A stretch of DNA of 64,000 nucleotides from Nitrospirota bacterium (GTDB lineage: Bacteria > Nitrospirota > Thermodesulfovibrionia > Thermodesulfovibrionales > JdFR-88), in assembly GCA_021789215.1 (NCBI GenBank), contig JAJYJS010000011.1, forward strand, positions 1 to 64,000, written 5' to 3'. The notes below the pieces were generated by a model that made no database searches, was not told the origin of the DNA, and was given only the letters and a program-made list of their open reading frames with translations. Of this stretch, positions 35,125 to 44,055 are shown piece after piece. How positions within the stretch are numbered: the stretch's first letter is position 1; the number at the start of each line of letters is the position of its first letter. Position numbers and translations under genes: made by a program.

Positions 35125-37140
35125 TTATGCCTGGACTTTTGCCTCTTTGAGCCAAAGGAGCCTTGAGCCGTTAATCACCGAGGCATTCAGAGACTCTATC
35201 AGCTCTTCCGGCTTCACATCGAAACCGCCCGTGCGTTGGAACGGGCTCAGTTTCCGGGCCGACTTGACAGCGGCGGCCAGCTTCTTTGCATCACCCTCGG
35301 AGGCCTCCTTCAAATCGGCCCCCATTGCCTTGGCCACCTCGGCAAAAATCTTCCTGTGCGGCTTTGCTTCACCTGCGGGCCCGATGGCTTTGCATATCTT
35401 CCTGAGTCTGCCAAGATAGTCGATAATCGTCCCGTCGGCCTCAAGGTATGCCGCCGCGGGGAGCACCACGTCAGCCTGTTTCGCAATCTCCGTCATGTGC
35501 GAGCCCTGGACTACGAGGAACTCCGCATCAGGGCGCTCATTGACCGGCACCTCGCCAACGGTGTAAAGCACCTTCACGCCGCCCGCGGCCATTTCTTTGT
35601 AAGACTTCCCGGCCCCGCGCAGGCCCATTGCCGCAACACCCTTTGCGTTGCTTTCTACCGGCACGGAAACGACCTTGCCCTTGAGCAAGCCAATGTTCGC
35701 GGCGGCAAGGTACATCGAAGGCGAGGTCAGCACAACGGGATTTTTGGCCTCTGAAACAAGCGCCGCGGCCTTTTCGGCCTCCTCGCTTGAAGCCGCGCCG
35801 GAGACCGCTGAGGCAAGCTCCCTGTTCCCGTTAAGCCCCTTGTCAATCATCGCCTTTGCGAGGGATTTCAGGGAGTCCGCCTCGCTGCCGGTCATGTTCA
35901 CCGCGGCCACAGCGGAAAGCGCCGTCTCCGAGGAATTTATGACAATCAGTTTTGCACCTGCGCCGAGCCTCTTTCTAATCGCGGCACCAACAGCGGGCAG
36001 GACCCTTTTCCACTGGTCGGGGTTCAGATCGACGACCACAAAGAGGTCTGCGGAGTCAATGTCGGCAACGCTGTCCGATACAAGCGTATCGGGGCTTGAG
36101 TAAAGCCCGGCTGTCGTATCCACGTTCGGGGTCTTGACCGCCTCCGCCAGCTTCGCGAGCGTCAGGGCGTCCTCATTGAGCAGACCCGCGCTGGCGATAA
36201 AGCCGGCGTCCTTGCCAGCGCCCTTGAGCCTGGCCGCGACTGTCTCGATGGCATCCTGCCAGGTGGTCTCCTTAAGCTCGCCGTCAACGCGCTTCATGGG
36301 GGCGGTTACCCTGGAGTCTGCCTCTATGCAGTCAAAGCCGTATCTTCCATAGGCGCAGATGTACCTCTCGGCGGAGCCTTCGGCCGCTCCGGAGTTCACC
36401 TTCATGACCCTTCCGTCTTTCGTGCTGACGTTTATCTCGCATCCGTTCCCGCAGAGCAGGCATGTGGAGTTGACGTTCTCATAGTCCCATTCCCTGCCTT
36501 TGCGCGACCTGCCGCCCTCAAGGAAAGCGTTCACCGGGCAGACGTCGATGCAGCTCCCGCAGAACGTGCAGCCCGATTCCTGCAGCGGCTTGTCGTTTGC
36601 CGTAATGACCTTCGACCCCACGCCCCTGCCCATGAACTCCAGCACGTCCGTGCCCTGGTCCTTGCAGACCCTCACGCACCTGCCGCAAAGGACGCAGTAT
36701 TCGGGGTCGCGCTTTATGAACGGGTTGGCCTCGTCGGCCGGATAGCCGCTTTTCTTCCTCGTGAAGGAGGACTCTTTTATATTCATGTCATAAGCGTATT
36801 TCTGGAGCCTGCATACGCCCGCCTTCGTGCAGGTCATGCAGTCCAGGGGATGCATCGAGAGGACAAGGTCTATAACGAATTTCCTGACCTCATCGATCTT
36901 TTCGCTGTTCGTGGTGACCGCCATGCCGTCCTTGACCTTCGTGGTGCAGGCGGTGAGCGGGGCCTTCATGCCTTCCACTTCGACAAGGCAGAGCCTGCAC
37001 GCGCCGACACCCTTCAACCCCTTCAGATAGCAGAGGTTGGGTATATGAACTCCGGCAAGCTGGGCGGCATCGATCAGGTTCATGCCCTCGGGCACCTGCG
37101 TCTGCCTGCCGTCAATCTTTACCTTTATCTTTCCTGCCAT
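35125..37140 (-). CDS. NuoG-like iron-sulfur / molybdopterin-type subunit
   Basis: A 671-residue protein. N-terminal [2Fe-2S] ligands Cys37, Cys48, Cys51, Cys65; a His-Cys cluster with His97, Cys101, Cys104, Cys110; two ferredoxin clusters (C-V-L-C-G-R-C-V-R-V-C and C-T-F-C-G-S-C-I-D-V-C); then C-L-L-C-G-N-G-C and a molybdopterin-oxidoreductase-like fold. The C-terminal cofactor-closing domain of true formate dehydrogenases is missing and no Sec/Cys active site was found, so it is better read as an electron-relay subunit like NuoG. The start ATG 37140 has GGAGGAGGT upstream. It belongs with the next three genes. Partner and redox role are inferred. Confidence 0.75.
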   Translation of the reverse strand: MAGKIKVKIDGRQTQVPEGMNLIDAAQLAGVHIPNLCYLKGLKGVGACRLCLVEVEGMKAPLTACTTKVKDGMAVTTNSEKIDEVRKFVIDLVLSMHPLDCMTCTKAGVCRLQKYAYDMNIKESSFTRKKSGYPADEANPFIKRDPEYCVLCGRCVRVCKDQGTDVLEFMGRGVGSKVITANDKPLQESGCTFCGSCIDVCPVNAFLEGGRSRKGREWDYENVNSTCLLCGNGCEINVSTKDGRVMKVNSGAAEGSAERYICAYGRYGFDCIEADSRVTAPMKRVDGELKETTWQDAIETVAARLKGAGKDAGFIASAGLLNEDALTLAKLAEAVKTPNVDTTAGLYSSPDTLVSDSVADIDSADLFVVVDLNPDQWKRVLPAVGAAIRKRLGAGAKLIVINSSETALSAVAAVNMTGSEADSLKSLAKAMIDKGLNGNRELASAVSGAASSEEAEKAAALVSEAKNPVVLTSPSMYLAAANIGLLKGKVVSVPVESNAKGVAAMGLRGAGKSYKEMAAGGVKVLYTVGEVPVNERPDAEFLVVQGSHMTEIAKQADVVLPAAAYLEADGTIIDYLGRLRKICKAIGPAGEAKPHRKIFAEVAKAMGADLKEASEGDAKKLAAAVKSARKLSPFQRTGGFDVKPEELIESLNASVINGSRLLWLKEAKVQA

Positions 37141-37169
37141 TGATACCTCCTCCTGATTTCCATGTGAAC

Positions 37170-37763
37170 TTATTTCCCAACCTTTGCAGGCTCGGCGGCC
37201 GCCGCGTCCAGGACCTCGATTGCGCCTTCGGGGCAGACGCCCAGGCAGTCGCCGCACTTCACGCACCTCTTCTGCCTTATCTCGAAAGGCAGATAACCGC
37301 TGAGAAACGGTTTCCTCTTCTCGCCCAGTATGGCACTGTGCTTGCAGGCGTCCCTGCAAAGTCCGCACATGGTGCACTTGTCCGGGATGACCCTGTATTC
37401 AACAAGGGCCGCACACTCCCTTTCGGGGCACCTGCCCTCGATATGGGAGAGGAACACGTCCGTTCCAAGCCATTCGAGCATGAAACGCGCCGTGTCCTTG
37501 CCCTTCTTGCACATCGATGCCTCCAGCATGTCGCCGGCTATCCGCTTCAGCGCAAAGATGTCCGCGCCGGTCCCGCGCCCCTCAGCGATGTTTTCCAGCC
37601 TCCTTTTGGCCTCGAAGCTGCCAAGCGAACACGGGAAGCACCTGCCGCACATCGGCCCCTCCAGGAAGCCCGATATATAATGGAGCGCCCTGCGGACCTG
37701 GCACCTTTGGGCCTCGGCGGCGGCCTTTATCTCTTCAACCTTCAGTTCCTTCTTCTCATCCAT
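37170..37763 (-). CDS. Stand-alone iron-sulfur protein resembling the NuoF C-terminus plus two ferredoxin clusters
   Basis: A 197-residue protein. The first part holds the NADH_4Fe-4S pattern M-C-G-R-C-F-P-C-S-L-G, as found at the end of NuoF/HndC flavoproteins, and the second part holds two ferredoxin motifs (C-T-M-C-G-L-C-R-D-A-C and C-V-K-C-G-D-C-L-G-V-C-P). No flavin or NADH domain is present. It lies 12 bases after the NuoF-like gene and 29 before the NuoG-like gene. It probably relays electrons within that complex. No close name is recognised. Confidence 0.75.
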   Translation of the reverse strand: MDEKKELKVEEIKAAAEAQRCQVRRALHYISGFLEGPMCGRCFPCSLGSFEAKRRLENIAEGRGTGADIFALKRIAGDMLEASMCKKGKDTARFMLEWLGTDVFLSHIEGRCPERECAALVEYRVIPDKCTMCGLCRDACKHSAILGEKRKPFLSGYLPFEIRQKRCVKCGDCLGVCPEGAIEVLDAAAAEPAKVGK

Positions 37764-37774
37764 GAAAATTACCT

Positions 37775-40126
37775 CTAGTAGATGTCTTCAGCCATGAAGA
37801 TGACTTCAGGCAGCAGGTACGAGACAAGGTCCCTGTAGGAGACCATGCCGATTATCTTTTCGTCCTCCATTACCGGAAGGTGCCTTATCTTCTTCTCGGA
37901 CATGAGGCTTACGGCGACGCTTATGTCCGTGGCGGCATCGAGCGTCACGGGGCTGGGCGTCATCACGTCCTTCATCGTCTTCTGCTTGAACTGGACGTTT
38001 TTGGCGAAGCAGTGCATGATGTCCCTCTCCGTGAATATTCCAACCAGTTTCTTCTCATCATTAAAAATGAGTATCGAACCGACGTTCTGGCCGTCCATTA
38101 TAGTCACCGCATCGGCCAAAATGCAGTTTTCCGTGCAGGACACCATTTTCGTGGGCTTTGCCTGTATAAGGTCCTTAAGCGTCATGCTGGCCCTCCTTTC
38201 AAGGATCTCGATTTTATCCGAAGGAATCTTGAACTGTTCCTGAAGCCTGGCTATGCTGTGCTTCCTTATCTTCACGGCGCCTACCGGGCAGGCGTCGTAG
38301 CACGCCTTGCACTGTCGGCAGTATTCCCTGTCTATGAAGTACTTGTCCCTGCCCTCTTTTACGGCGTCATAGGCGCAGGCCTGCTTGCAGAGGCCGCACC
38401 GGAAGCACTCCGTGGGGTTGATGACGAAAACCCCTGTGCCCTTGCAGACCTTGGCGCGGCAGTATTTATCGTAGATGTGCTCCTCGTATTCCTCCCTGAA
38501 ATACTTTATCGTGCTCAGGACAGGGTTGGGCGCGCTCTGGCCCAGGCCGCACAGGGAGCCCTTCTGCACCATCTTGCCTATGCTTATGAGCCTTTCTATA
38601 TCGCCCGGCACCCCCTGCCCCTTCGTTATCCTCTCCAGTATCTGCAGCATCTGGTAGGTGCCTATCCTGCACGGGGGGCACTTGCCGCAGGACTCCGACT
38701 GCGTAAAGGACAGGAAGTATTTGGCCACATCGACCATGCAGGTGTCCTCGTCCATGACGACCATGCCGCCCGAGCCCATCATGGAGCCCGCCTTCGAGAG
38801 CGCGTCGAAGTCCACCTTCAGGTCCAGATAGCTCGCGGGCAGACAGCCGCCCGACGGGCCTCCCGTCTGGATGGCCTTAAGCTTCTTGTCGCCAATTATC
38901 CCGCCGCCTATATCGTATATTATCTCCCGCAGGGTCATGCCCATCGGCACTTCAACGAGCCCGGTGTTCTTGACCTTGCCCGTGAGCGCGAAAACCTTTG
39001 TGCCGGGTGAGGTCTCGGTGCCGATGCTCCTGAACCATCCGGCCCCTTTCTCTATTATCGGCGCCACGCATGCGTACGTCTCTATGTTGTTCAGGTTGCT
39101 GGGGTAGCCCCATACGCCGCCGCCGCGCTCGGAGAGCCTCGGAGGACGCGGCCTCGGGAACCCGCGCTCGCCCTCTATCGAGGCCACAAGCGCCGTGGAC
39201 TCGCCGCAGACGAAGGCCCCCGCGCCTTCCCTCACGTCCAGGTGGAAGCTGAAATCCGTGCCCAGGATGTCATTGCCGAGCAGGCCAAGCTGTCCGGCCT
39301 GGCTTATTGCATGTTTCAGGTGCTTGACCGCGAGCGGGTACTCGTGCCTCACGTACACGAAACCGTACTTTGCGCCGATCGCGTACGCGCAGAGGAGCAT
39401 CCCCTCGAAAAGGCTGTGCGGGTCGCCTTCCATAATGGAGCGGTCCATGAAGGCCCCGGGGTCTCCCTCATCGCCGTTTGCGATCACGAATTTCGTATGC
39501 TCCGGGCCGCTCTTTGCGTGCCTCCATTTCTTGCCCGCCGGAAAGCCCGCTCCGCCCCTCCCCCTCAGGTTCGCCTTGTCCACCTCGTTCAGGACATCAT
39601 CGGGAGTCATGGTGGAAAGCGCCTTTTCGAGCGCCTTGTATCCTCCCACGGCTATATAGTGAAGTATGTTCGTGGGGTCTATCTTGTCGTTGTTGCGGAG
39701 CGCTATCCTCGTCTGCTTCTTGTAAAATGGCAGGTCCAGCATCTCCGGTATCGGCTCGCTCAGGATGTCCTGCCTGTAAAGGGCCTGCCTGTATGGCATT
39801 TTCCCGATAACCGTATAGCCGATGAGGGAGGATACCTGCCCGGGCTTCACCCTCTGATAGAAGACGCCCTCCGGCTCTATCTTCATGACCGGCCCCTTCT
39901 GGCACATGCCCTGGCACCCGGTCCTGACTATCTCAACGTCAATGCCCCGCTTTCCGGCATCCTCATCGAGGGCATCGATGACCTTATGCGAGCCCGAGGC
40001 GGTGCATGCCGTGCCGCAACAGACCCTTGCCCTGGCCTTTCCGGGTTCGAACAGCCCCGTTTCGAGCTTCTGCCTCAGCGCTTTCAAATCGTCTATGTTC
40101 TTCAGTTTTCCCATCAGGTTTTCCAT
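37775..40126 (-). CDS. NuoF-like NADH flavoprotein with C-terminal CBS pair
   Basis: A 783-residue fusion. Domains: thioredoxin-like [2Fe-2S] (about 33-110, C-C-G-T-A-C and G-C-Q-G-M-C); NuoF FMN/NADH domain (about 135-560, with R-G-R-G-G-A-G-F-P-A-G-K and G-D-E-G-D-P-G-A-F); cluster site S-C-G-K-C-P-P-C; two ferredoxin clusters near 575-635; and two CBS repeats at 648-783 (each with the V-M-T-P / L-V-G-I-F-T-E-R-D type pattern). HndC/HydB-type subunits share all but the CBS pair. CBS pairs usually bind adenine nucleotides, so energy-state control is possible; that is inferred. It starts at ATG 40126 after nuoE. Confidence 0.88.
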   Translation of the reverse strand: MENLMGKLKNIDDLKALRQKLETGLFEPGKARARVCCGTACTASGSHKVIDALDEDAGKRGIDVEIVRTGCQGMCQKGPVMKIEPEGVFYQRVKPGQVSSLIGYTVIGKMPYRQALYRQDILSEPIPEMLDLPFYKKQTRIALRNNDKIDPTNILHYIAVGGYKALEKALSTMTPDDVLNEVDKANLRGRGGAGFPAGKKWRHAKSGPEHTKFVIANGDEGDPGAFMDRSIMEGDPHSLFEGMLLCAYAIGAKYGFVYVRHEYPLAVKHLKHAISQAGQLGLLGNDILGTDFSFHLDVREGAGAFVCGESTALVASIEGERGFPRPRPPRLSERGGGVWGYPSNLNNIETYACVAPIIEKGAGWFRSIGTETSPGTKVFALTGKVKNTGLVEVPMGMTLREIIYDIGGGIIGDKKLKAIQTGGPSGGCLPASYLDLKVDFDALSKAGSMMGSGGMVVMDEDTCMVDVAKYFLSFTQSESCGKCPPCRIGTYQMLQILERITKGQGVPGDIERLISIGKMVQKGSLCGLGQSAPNPVLSTIKYFREEYEEHIYDKYCRAKVCKGTGVFVINPTECFRCGLCKQACAYDAVKEGRDKYFIDREYCRQCKACYDACPVGAVKIRKHSIARLQEQFKIPSDKIEILERRASMTLKDLIQAKPTKMVSCTENCILADAVTIMDGQNVGSILIFNDEKKLVGIFTERDIMHCFAKNVQFKQKTMKDVMTPSPVTLDAATDISVAVSLMSEKKIRHLPVMEDEKIIGMVSYRDLVSYLLPEVIFMAEDIY

Positions 40127-40135
40127 GCGCCCTCC

Positions 40136-40624
40136 TCAGCCCTCGCTTCTGACTTTATCGATAATCTCGCCTATCTTCCTGGGGCTCACCTCGCCGACGA
40201 CCTCGTCATTTACTGTTACGACCGGGGCCAGACCACAGCACCCGACGCATCCGACGGTCTCCAGGGTGAGGGCCATATCAGCGGTGGTCTCCCCCTCTTT
40301 GACCCCGAACTCCTCCTCTATCTTGCTTAGCACCTTTGCAGCGCCCCTCACATGGCAGGCCGTCCCGGTGCAGACGCATACTATGTTCCTGCCCCTTGGC
40401 TTGAAATAGAAATGCTTGTAGAAAGAGGCGGTGCTGTAAATCTCGGCAAGAGGGATGCCGAGCTTTTTCGAAAGCCCCTTCAACTTGTCCTCGGGCAGAT
40501 AATTATGCTCCTTCTGTATCTGCTGGAGGGCATGGATGAGCACCCCCCTTTTCTTCTGCTCGTCCGAGAGGACTTCGCCTATTTCCCTGTAGTGGCCGTC
40601 GACATCGAGATTTTCTATCTTCAT
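40136..40624 (-). CDS. NuoE-like [2Fe-2S] subunit
   Basis: A 162-residue thioredoxin-like ferredoxin of the NuoE/HndA family. Helical N-terminal half (L-I-H-A-L-Q-Q-I-Q-K-E-H-N-Y-L-P), then the ligands in C-T-G-T-A-C-H and C-V-G-C-C-G-L-A-P. It passes electrons with the NuoF-like protein encoded next. ATG 40624 follows GGAGG. It is the first gene of the four-gene NADH module and lies after acsC behind a hairpin at 40763-40783. Confidence 0.93.
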   Translation of the reverse strand: MKIENLDVDGHYREIGEVLSDEQKKRGVLIHALQQIQKEHNYLPEDKLKGLSKKLGIPLAEIYSTASFYKHFYFKPRGRNIVCVCTGTACHVRGAAKVLSKIEEEFGVKEGETTADMALTLETVGCVGCCGLAPVVTVNDEVVGEVSPRKIGEIIDKVRSEG

Positions 40625-40762
40625 GATACCTCCGTCTGGCTGCTTGATTACTCCTACAACTAAGCCGGAGCACAGCTCGCAGTTTTTTTTTGTATTTCCC
40701 CTGCACCGCTGCTTCCGGCTTCGCTGTCAAATACTCTTTTAAAGACCCGCGGCTTACTTTCA

Positions 40763-40783
40763 CCGGCCCTTAACAAGGGCCGG
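40763..40783 (-). terminator. Perfect 9-bp hairpin after acsC
   Basis: CCGGCCCTT and AAGGGCCGG pair perfectly around a 3-base loop, just downstream of the acsC stop. T-poor beyond, so termination may be partial. Confidence 0.6.
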
Positions 40784-40801
40784 ATGGCCGTCAAACAAAA
40801 A

Positions 40802-42142
40802 TCAGGCCCTCGCCTTGAGGAACGCCGGCAGGCCGTTGGCCTCGCGCGGGCCGACCGTTATCTTCCAGCCTTCGAGCTTGTCTTCGATGGAGCCGCTCAA
40901 AATCGCGACGTATCCGGGGATTATCAGCTCCTTTGTCTCAAGCTCTGTCTCTATTCCGCTCTCCTTTATGAACTGCGCTATCTTGGAAGCGGTGAACTTG
41001 CCCGCCGCCCATGCCGTGAGGACCGAAAGCCCCTCGCTGTCGAGGACTGCAAGCCTGCACGGCACCTTGCTGTTTTCGACCTCGCCGGAGACTATGAAGT
41101 AAGTGAGCGAGAAGTTCGTGGTGATGAGGAACGGCGACTTGGGGCCGGGCTCCCCTATCTTGTATATGTTCTGCTGGACCTGCATCGGGACCTGCGGGTC
41201 CGTGTATATGTTCTGCCTCAGCGAAAACAGCGCCAGGTTCTTCCATCTCTCCGCGCTGTTGAGCACGACTATCGAGGCGTATTTCGCAATCCCCAGCACC
41301 GCTATCAGGGATTCGAGCATGCTGTCGTCCCTTCCGGCGAAGGTGATGACTGGATAGCCCAGCGGCTTGAAATTCTTCTTTACCGCGGACCGCCTGATAT
41401 AGGTATTGTCCCTCAATATCTCTCCGGCCCTGCGCGCGCCGGAGTCTATCACCATGTCCGCGACTCCGAAGCCCTTGGCCTTTTCGGTCAGGTCGCAAAG
41501 CTCGTCAAGGCCCGTCGCGGCAATCCCCAGGGTGGCCTTGTGCGCCTTGGCCTTTCCGGCCATGGCCTCAAGGTTGTCCTTGTTCGCGCCGTAAAGGACG
41601 GCGTTTTTGCCGCTGTAATGCTTCAGCGCGGCATCGGCGGCGTCGGGACTGGTGGTCGATATAATTGCGGCAACGGCCGGGGCCTTCGTGGACGCGAGCT
41701 TCGCAAGGGCCTCAAGCTTCGCCCCGTCGCCCGAATCGTTCGAAAGAAACAGGGCGTTAATCCTCAGCTTCTGGCCGACCCTGTCTATCTCGGACGAAAG
41801 GACGTCGTCTATGACCTTCGAGGCGTCGGCCTCCGAGGCCGTGTCGCTTATCTTCACCGCTATTGCGCACGGGTTCACAAATTTCTTTTCATGCCTGAAC
41901 AGCACGGTCTCTTCGCCCATCTTTACGGCAAGTTCGCCGCTGCCAAGCACAGTGGGCCTTATCGGCGGGGCCGAAGCCTCGCCCAGCTTCTGCTTGGCCT
42001 CTTCGGAGACGTCGGGGCACTGGTCCAGCGACACCTGCCTCTGGGCAAGCTTCATGGCAAACGCAAGACAGGTCGGCTGGCCGCACTTCTTGCAGTTTGT
42101 CTTGGGCAGCATCTTGAAAATTTCAACTCCGGTAAGGGCCAT
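40802..42142 (-). CDS. acsC: Corrinoid iron-sulfur protein, large subunit
   Basis: A 446-residue CFeSP gamma subunit that carries the methyl-cobamide to ACS. The N-terminal [4Fe-4S] motif reads C-K-K-C-G-Q-P-T-C with a later cysteine (D-Q-C-P), then a TIM-barrel and a C-terminal cobamide-binding region. It follows acsD by 3 bases, as the two form a heterodimer. The N-terminal cluster is used for reductive activation of the cobamide. Confidence 0.95.
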   Translation of the reverse strand: MALTGVEIFKMLPKTNCKKCGQPTCLAFAMKLAQRQVSLDQCPDVSEEAKQKLGEASAPPIRPTVLGSGELAVKMGEETVLFRHEKKFVNPCAIAVKISDTASEADASKVIDDVLSSEIDRVGQKLRINALFLSNDSGDGAKLEALAKLASTKAPAVAAIISTTSPDAADAALKHYSGKNAVLYGANKDNLEAMAGKAKAHKATLGIAATGLDELCDLTEKAKGFGVADMVIDSGARRAGEILRDNTYIRRSAVKKNFKPLGYPVITFAGRDDSMLESLIAVLGIAKYASIVVLNSAERWKNLALFSLRQNIYTDPQVPMQVQQNIYKIGEPGPKSPFLITTNFSLTYFIVSGEVENSKVPCRLAVLDSEGLSVLTAWAAGKFTASKIAQFIKESGIETELETKELIIPGYVAILSGSIEDKLEGWKITVGPREANGLPAFLKARA

Positions 42143-42145
42143 TTT

Positions 42146-43093
42146 TTATTTCACCTCCATATCGGCAATGAACTTTTTGACGGCGCCTATCGCTTCAGGG
42201 TGCCTCATTATGAGGATGTCCGCACCGGCTATGAGGAAGGATGTGGCTGTAACCGCCTCCCACTCTATGCCCCTTTCCCTGAGGCTGCCCCATGCGGGCA
42301 GGTCTGCTTCGGCTGCCTGCGTCTCCTTGACCTTCCAGACGAACATCCCTACATCCGCAAGCATGGGGGCCTGCAAAGTGGCGTCGTTCTGGGCCAGGGC
42401 CGCAAGCTTTATGCGCTCCATGACCGAATACGTGTATTCGAGCCCGTAGCTCAGGGCGGAGCTCATCGGGTCGGTCACAAGCTTCTCCTTGTCGAAGCCC
42501 ATCTGGCCGATAAGGATGTTGAGCTGCTTGGAGAGGTTTATGTCAAGCTCCGACATGGCTATGAGCTTCAAGTCGTTTGCCATCGCCGCAGCCACGATCG
42601 TCTTGTAGTTGGACTCCTGCGCCTTGCCAAGCAGGGAGTTTGTGCCCTTGAGCACCTCGGCCACCTTTACCAGCACGGCGGCGTCTTTTTCAGCGTGGTT
42701 TGAGCCAAGCACTATAAGCGGCACATTGATCGCCGCGAGCACTTTCCTGACCGTCTCGGCGGCCTGGTCGGCCGAGGCGTCGCCCCTGTCCGGGTGCGTG
42801 CTGACAAGCCTCAGGGCTATTATTCCGGCCCCCAGGCTGTCCTGGCAGTATTTCGCCCATGTCACCGGGCCGGACGATACGTTTTTAAAAACCTCCGCAA
42901 CCGTTTCCGGCCAGTCGTCCGGAGGCATGTCCTGCACCTCGAACGCCACGGCAGGCTCCCTCGGGACGCTGCCCTCGAAGGCGTGAAATGCAAGGACATT
43001 TTCTCCGCCTACCGTTACCGCTTTATCTCCCTGACCGATCGTCAGTTCGAAGGTTTTACCGTTATAGCTCTCTTTTGGCGGTGTAAATGGCAT
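42146..43093 (-). CDS. acsD: Corrinoid iron-sulfur protein, small subunit
   Basis: A 315-residue CFeSP delta subunit, a TIM-barrel partner of AcsC. Features include G-D-K-A-V-T-V-G-G near the N-terminus and N-Y-K-T-I-V-A-A-A and D-P-M-S-S-A-L-G/S-Y in the core, typical of the family. Between acsE and acsC in the usual methyl-branch order. Start ATG 43093. Confidence 0.95.
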   Translation of the reverse strand: MPFTPPKESYNGKTFELTIGQGDKAVTVGGENVLAFHAFEGSVPREPAVAFEVQDMPPDDWPETVAEVFKNVSSGPVTWAKYCQDSLGAGIIALRLVSTHPDRGDASADQAAETVRKVLAAINVPLIVLGSNHAEKDAAVLVKVAEVLKGTNSLLGKAQESNYKTIVAAAMANDLKLIAMSELDINLSKQLNILIGQMGFDKEKLVTDPMSSALSYGLEYTYSVMERIKLAALAQNDATLQAPMLADVGMFVWKVKETQAAEADLPAWGSLRERGIEWEAVTATSFLIAGADILIMRHPEAIGAVKKFIADMEVK

Positions 43094-43107
43094 TTTTTTC
43101 GAGCCTC

Positions 43108-43890
43108 CTACATTTCGAGATATGAGTGGGCGTAAAGGGTCTTGCCCGTTATTACGTCGATGGTCTTGGAGACCTCGCCTATTTCATGGGAATCGGCAAT
43201 TGCGGCCGTCAGCCCGTTGTACATCAGGAGCGCGGCATAGTACTTGTTCAGGATGGGCCTCACGTGCTTGGGACACCCGTTCGATATATTGCTCAGGCCT
43301 ACGACCGTCTTCATCGGCGGGTCGTTGAGCTCCTGGAACATCTTTATCGCCCTTATCACATGCATCGCGTGGTCCTGCGATGTGGCTATCTGGAGGACCA
43401 GCGGGTCCAGGTAGATGTCCTCAAGCGGCACGCCGTATTCCATCGCCCTTGCCATTATCTCGGCTGCAATCGCGCACCTTTCCTCGGCGTCGGCCGGGAG
43501 CCCTCCCTTGCCCACCGTAAGCCCTATTATCTGGCTATTGTACTTGGCGGCAAGCTCCAGCATCGGAAACCTCTCAGGATCGTTGGATGTGGAGTTGATA
43601 AGCGGCCTTCCCCATTCGTTGTTGTGGACCTTGAGGCCCGCCTCAATCGCCTTGTAATTGGTGGTGTCAAGGCACACAGGGGCGGACACAACCTCCTGGA
43701 TGGTAGTTACCATCCACTCCATCAGTTCCTCCCCGCCGTCCTCAGCGGGGCCGATATTGGCATCTATCATCCTGGAGCCTTCGTCCCATTGCCTTTTGGC
43801 AATCTCCTGTATGGGACCCTTATCTTTCTTGAGCATCGCCTCCCGGACCCTTTTGGCTATGATGCTCAGCTTTTCACCAATGATTAGCAT
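43108..43890 (-). CDS. acsE: Methyl-tetrahydrofolate: corrinoid protein methyltransferase
   Basis: A 260-residue pterin-binding TIM barrel that passes the methyl group from methyl-THF to the corrinoid protein. Residues typical of AcsE/MeTr include M-L-I-I-G-E-K-L at the start, the I-D-A-N-I-G strand, the C-L-D-T-T-N and N-S-T-S-N-D core and G-L-S-N-I-S-N-G. AAGGAG lies 8 bases before ATG 43890. It is the first gene of the carbon-fixation block and is divergent from the deacetylase. Confidence 0.95.
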   Translation of the reverse strand: MLIIGEKLSIIAKRVREAMLKKDKGPIQEIAKRQWDEGSRMIDANIGPAEDGGEELMEWMVTTIQEVVSAPVCLDTTNYKAIEAGLKVHNNEWGRPLINSTSNDPERFPMLELAAKYNSQIIGLTVGKGGLPADAEERCAIAAEIMARAMEYGVPLEDIYLDPLVLQIATSQDHAMHVIRAIKMFQELNDPPMKTVVGLSNISNGCPKHVRPILNKYYAALLMYNGLTAAIADSHEIGEVSKTIDVITGKTLYAHSYLEM

Positions 43891-44019
43891 GCTCGCCGCT
43901 CCTTATAGAGAAATTGAATAAAAGAACACTATTTTATCAAAAAGTAAATAAAAAAATAACATAGCAAATTTTATTTAGCCAATAATTTTTTTTTATTCGT
44001 CTATGAAAATGCCAACTAA

Positions 44020-44048
44020 TTGAATAAAAAAGAATTTCGTGATAGTTT
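44020..44048 (+). promoter_or_regulatory. Candidate promoter of the deacetylase gene
   Basis: TTGAAT (44020-44025) and TAGTTT (44043-44048) with a 17-base spacer and a TG-n extension before the -10. The predicted start falls on or beside ATG 44056, implying a leaderless mRNA. The wider region 43891-44049 is very AT-rich and must also hold the acsE promoter. Confidence 0.4.
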
Positions 44049-44055
44049 AATGAAA

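Noticed and set aside
35125-37140. Formate dehydrogenase catalytic subunit
   Set aside because: No Sec/Cys-His active site and no C-terminal cofactor domain; NuoG-like.
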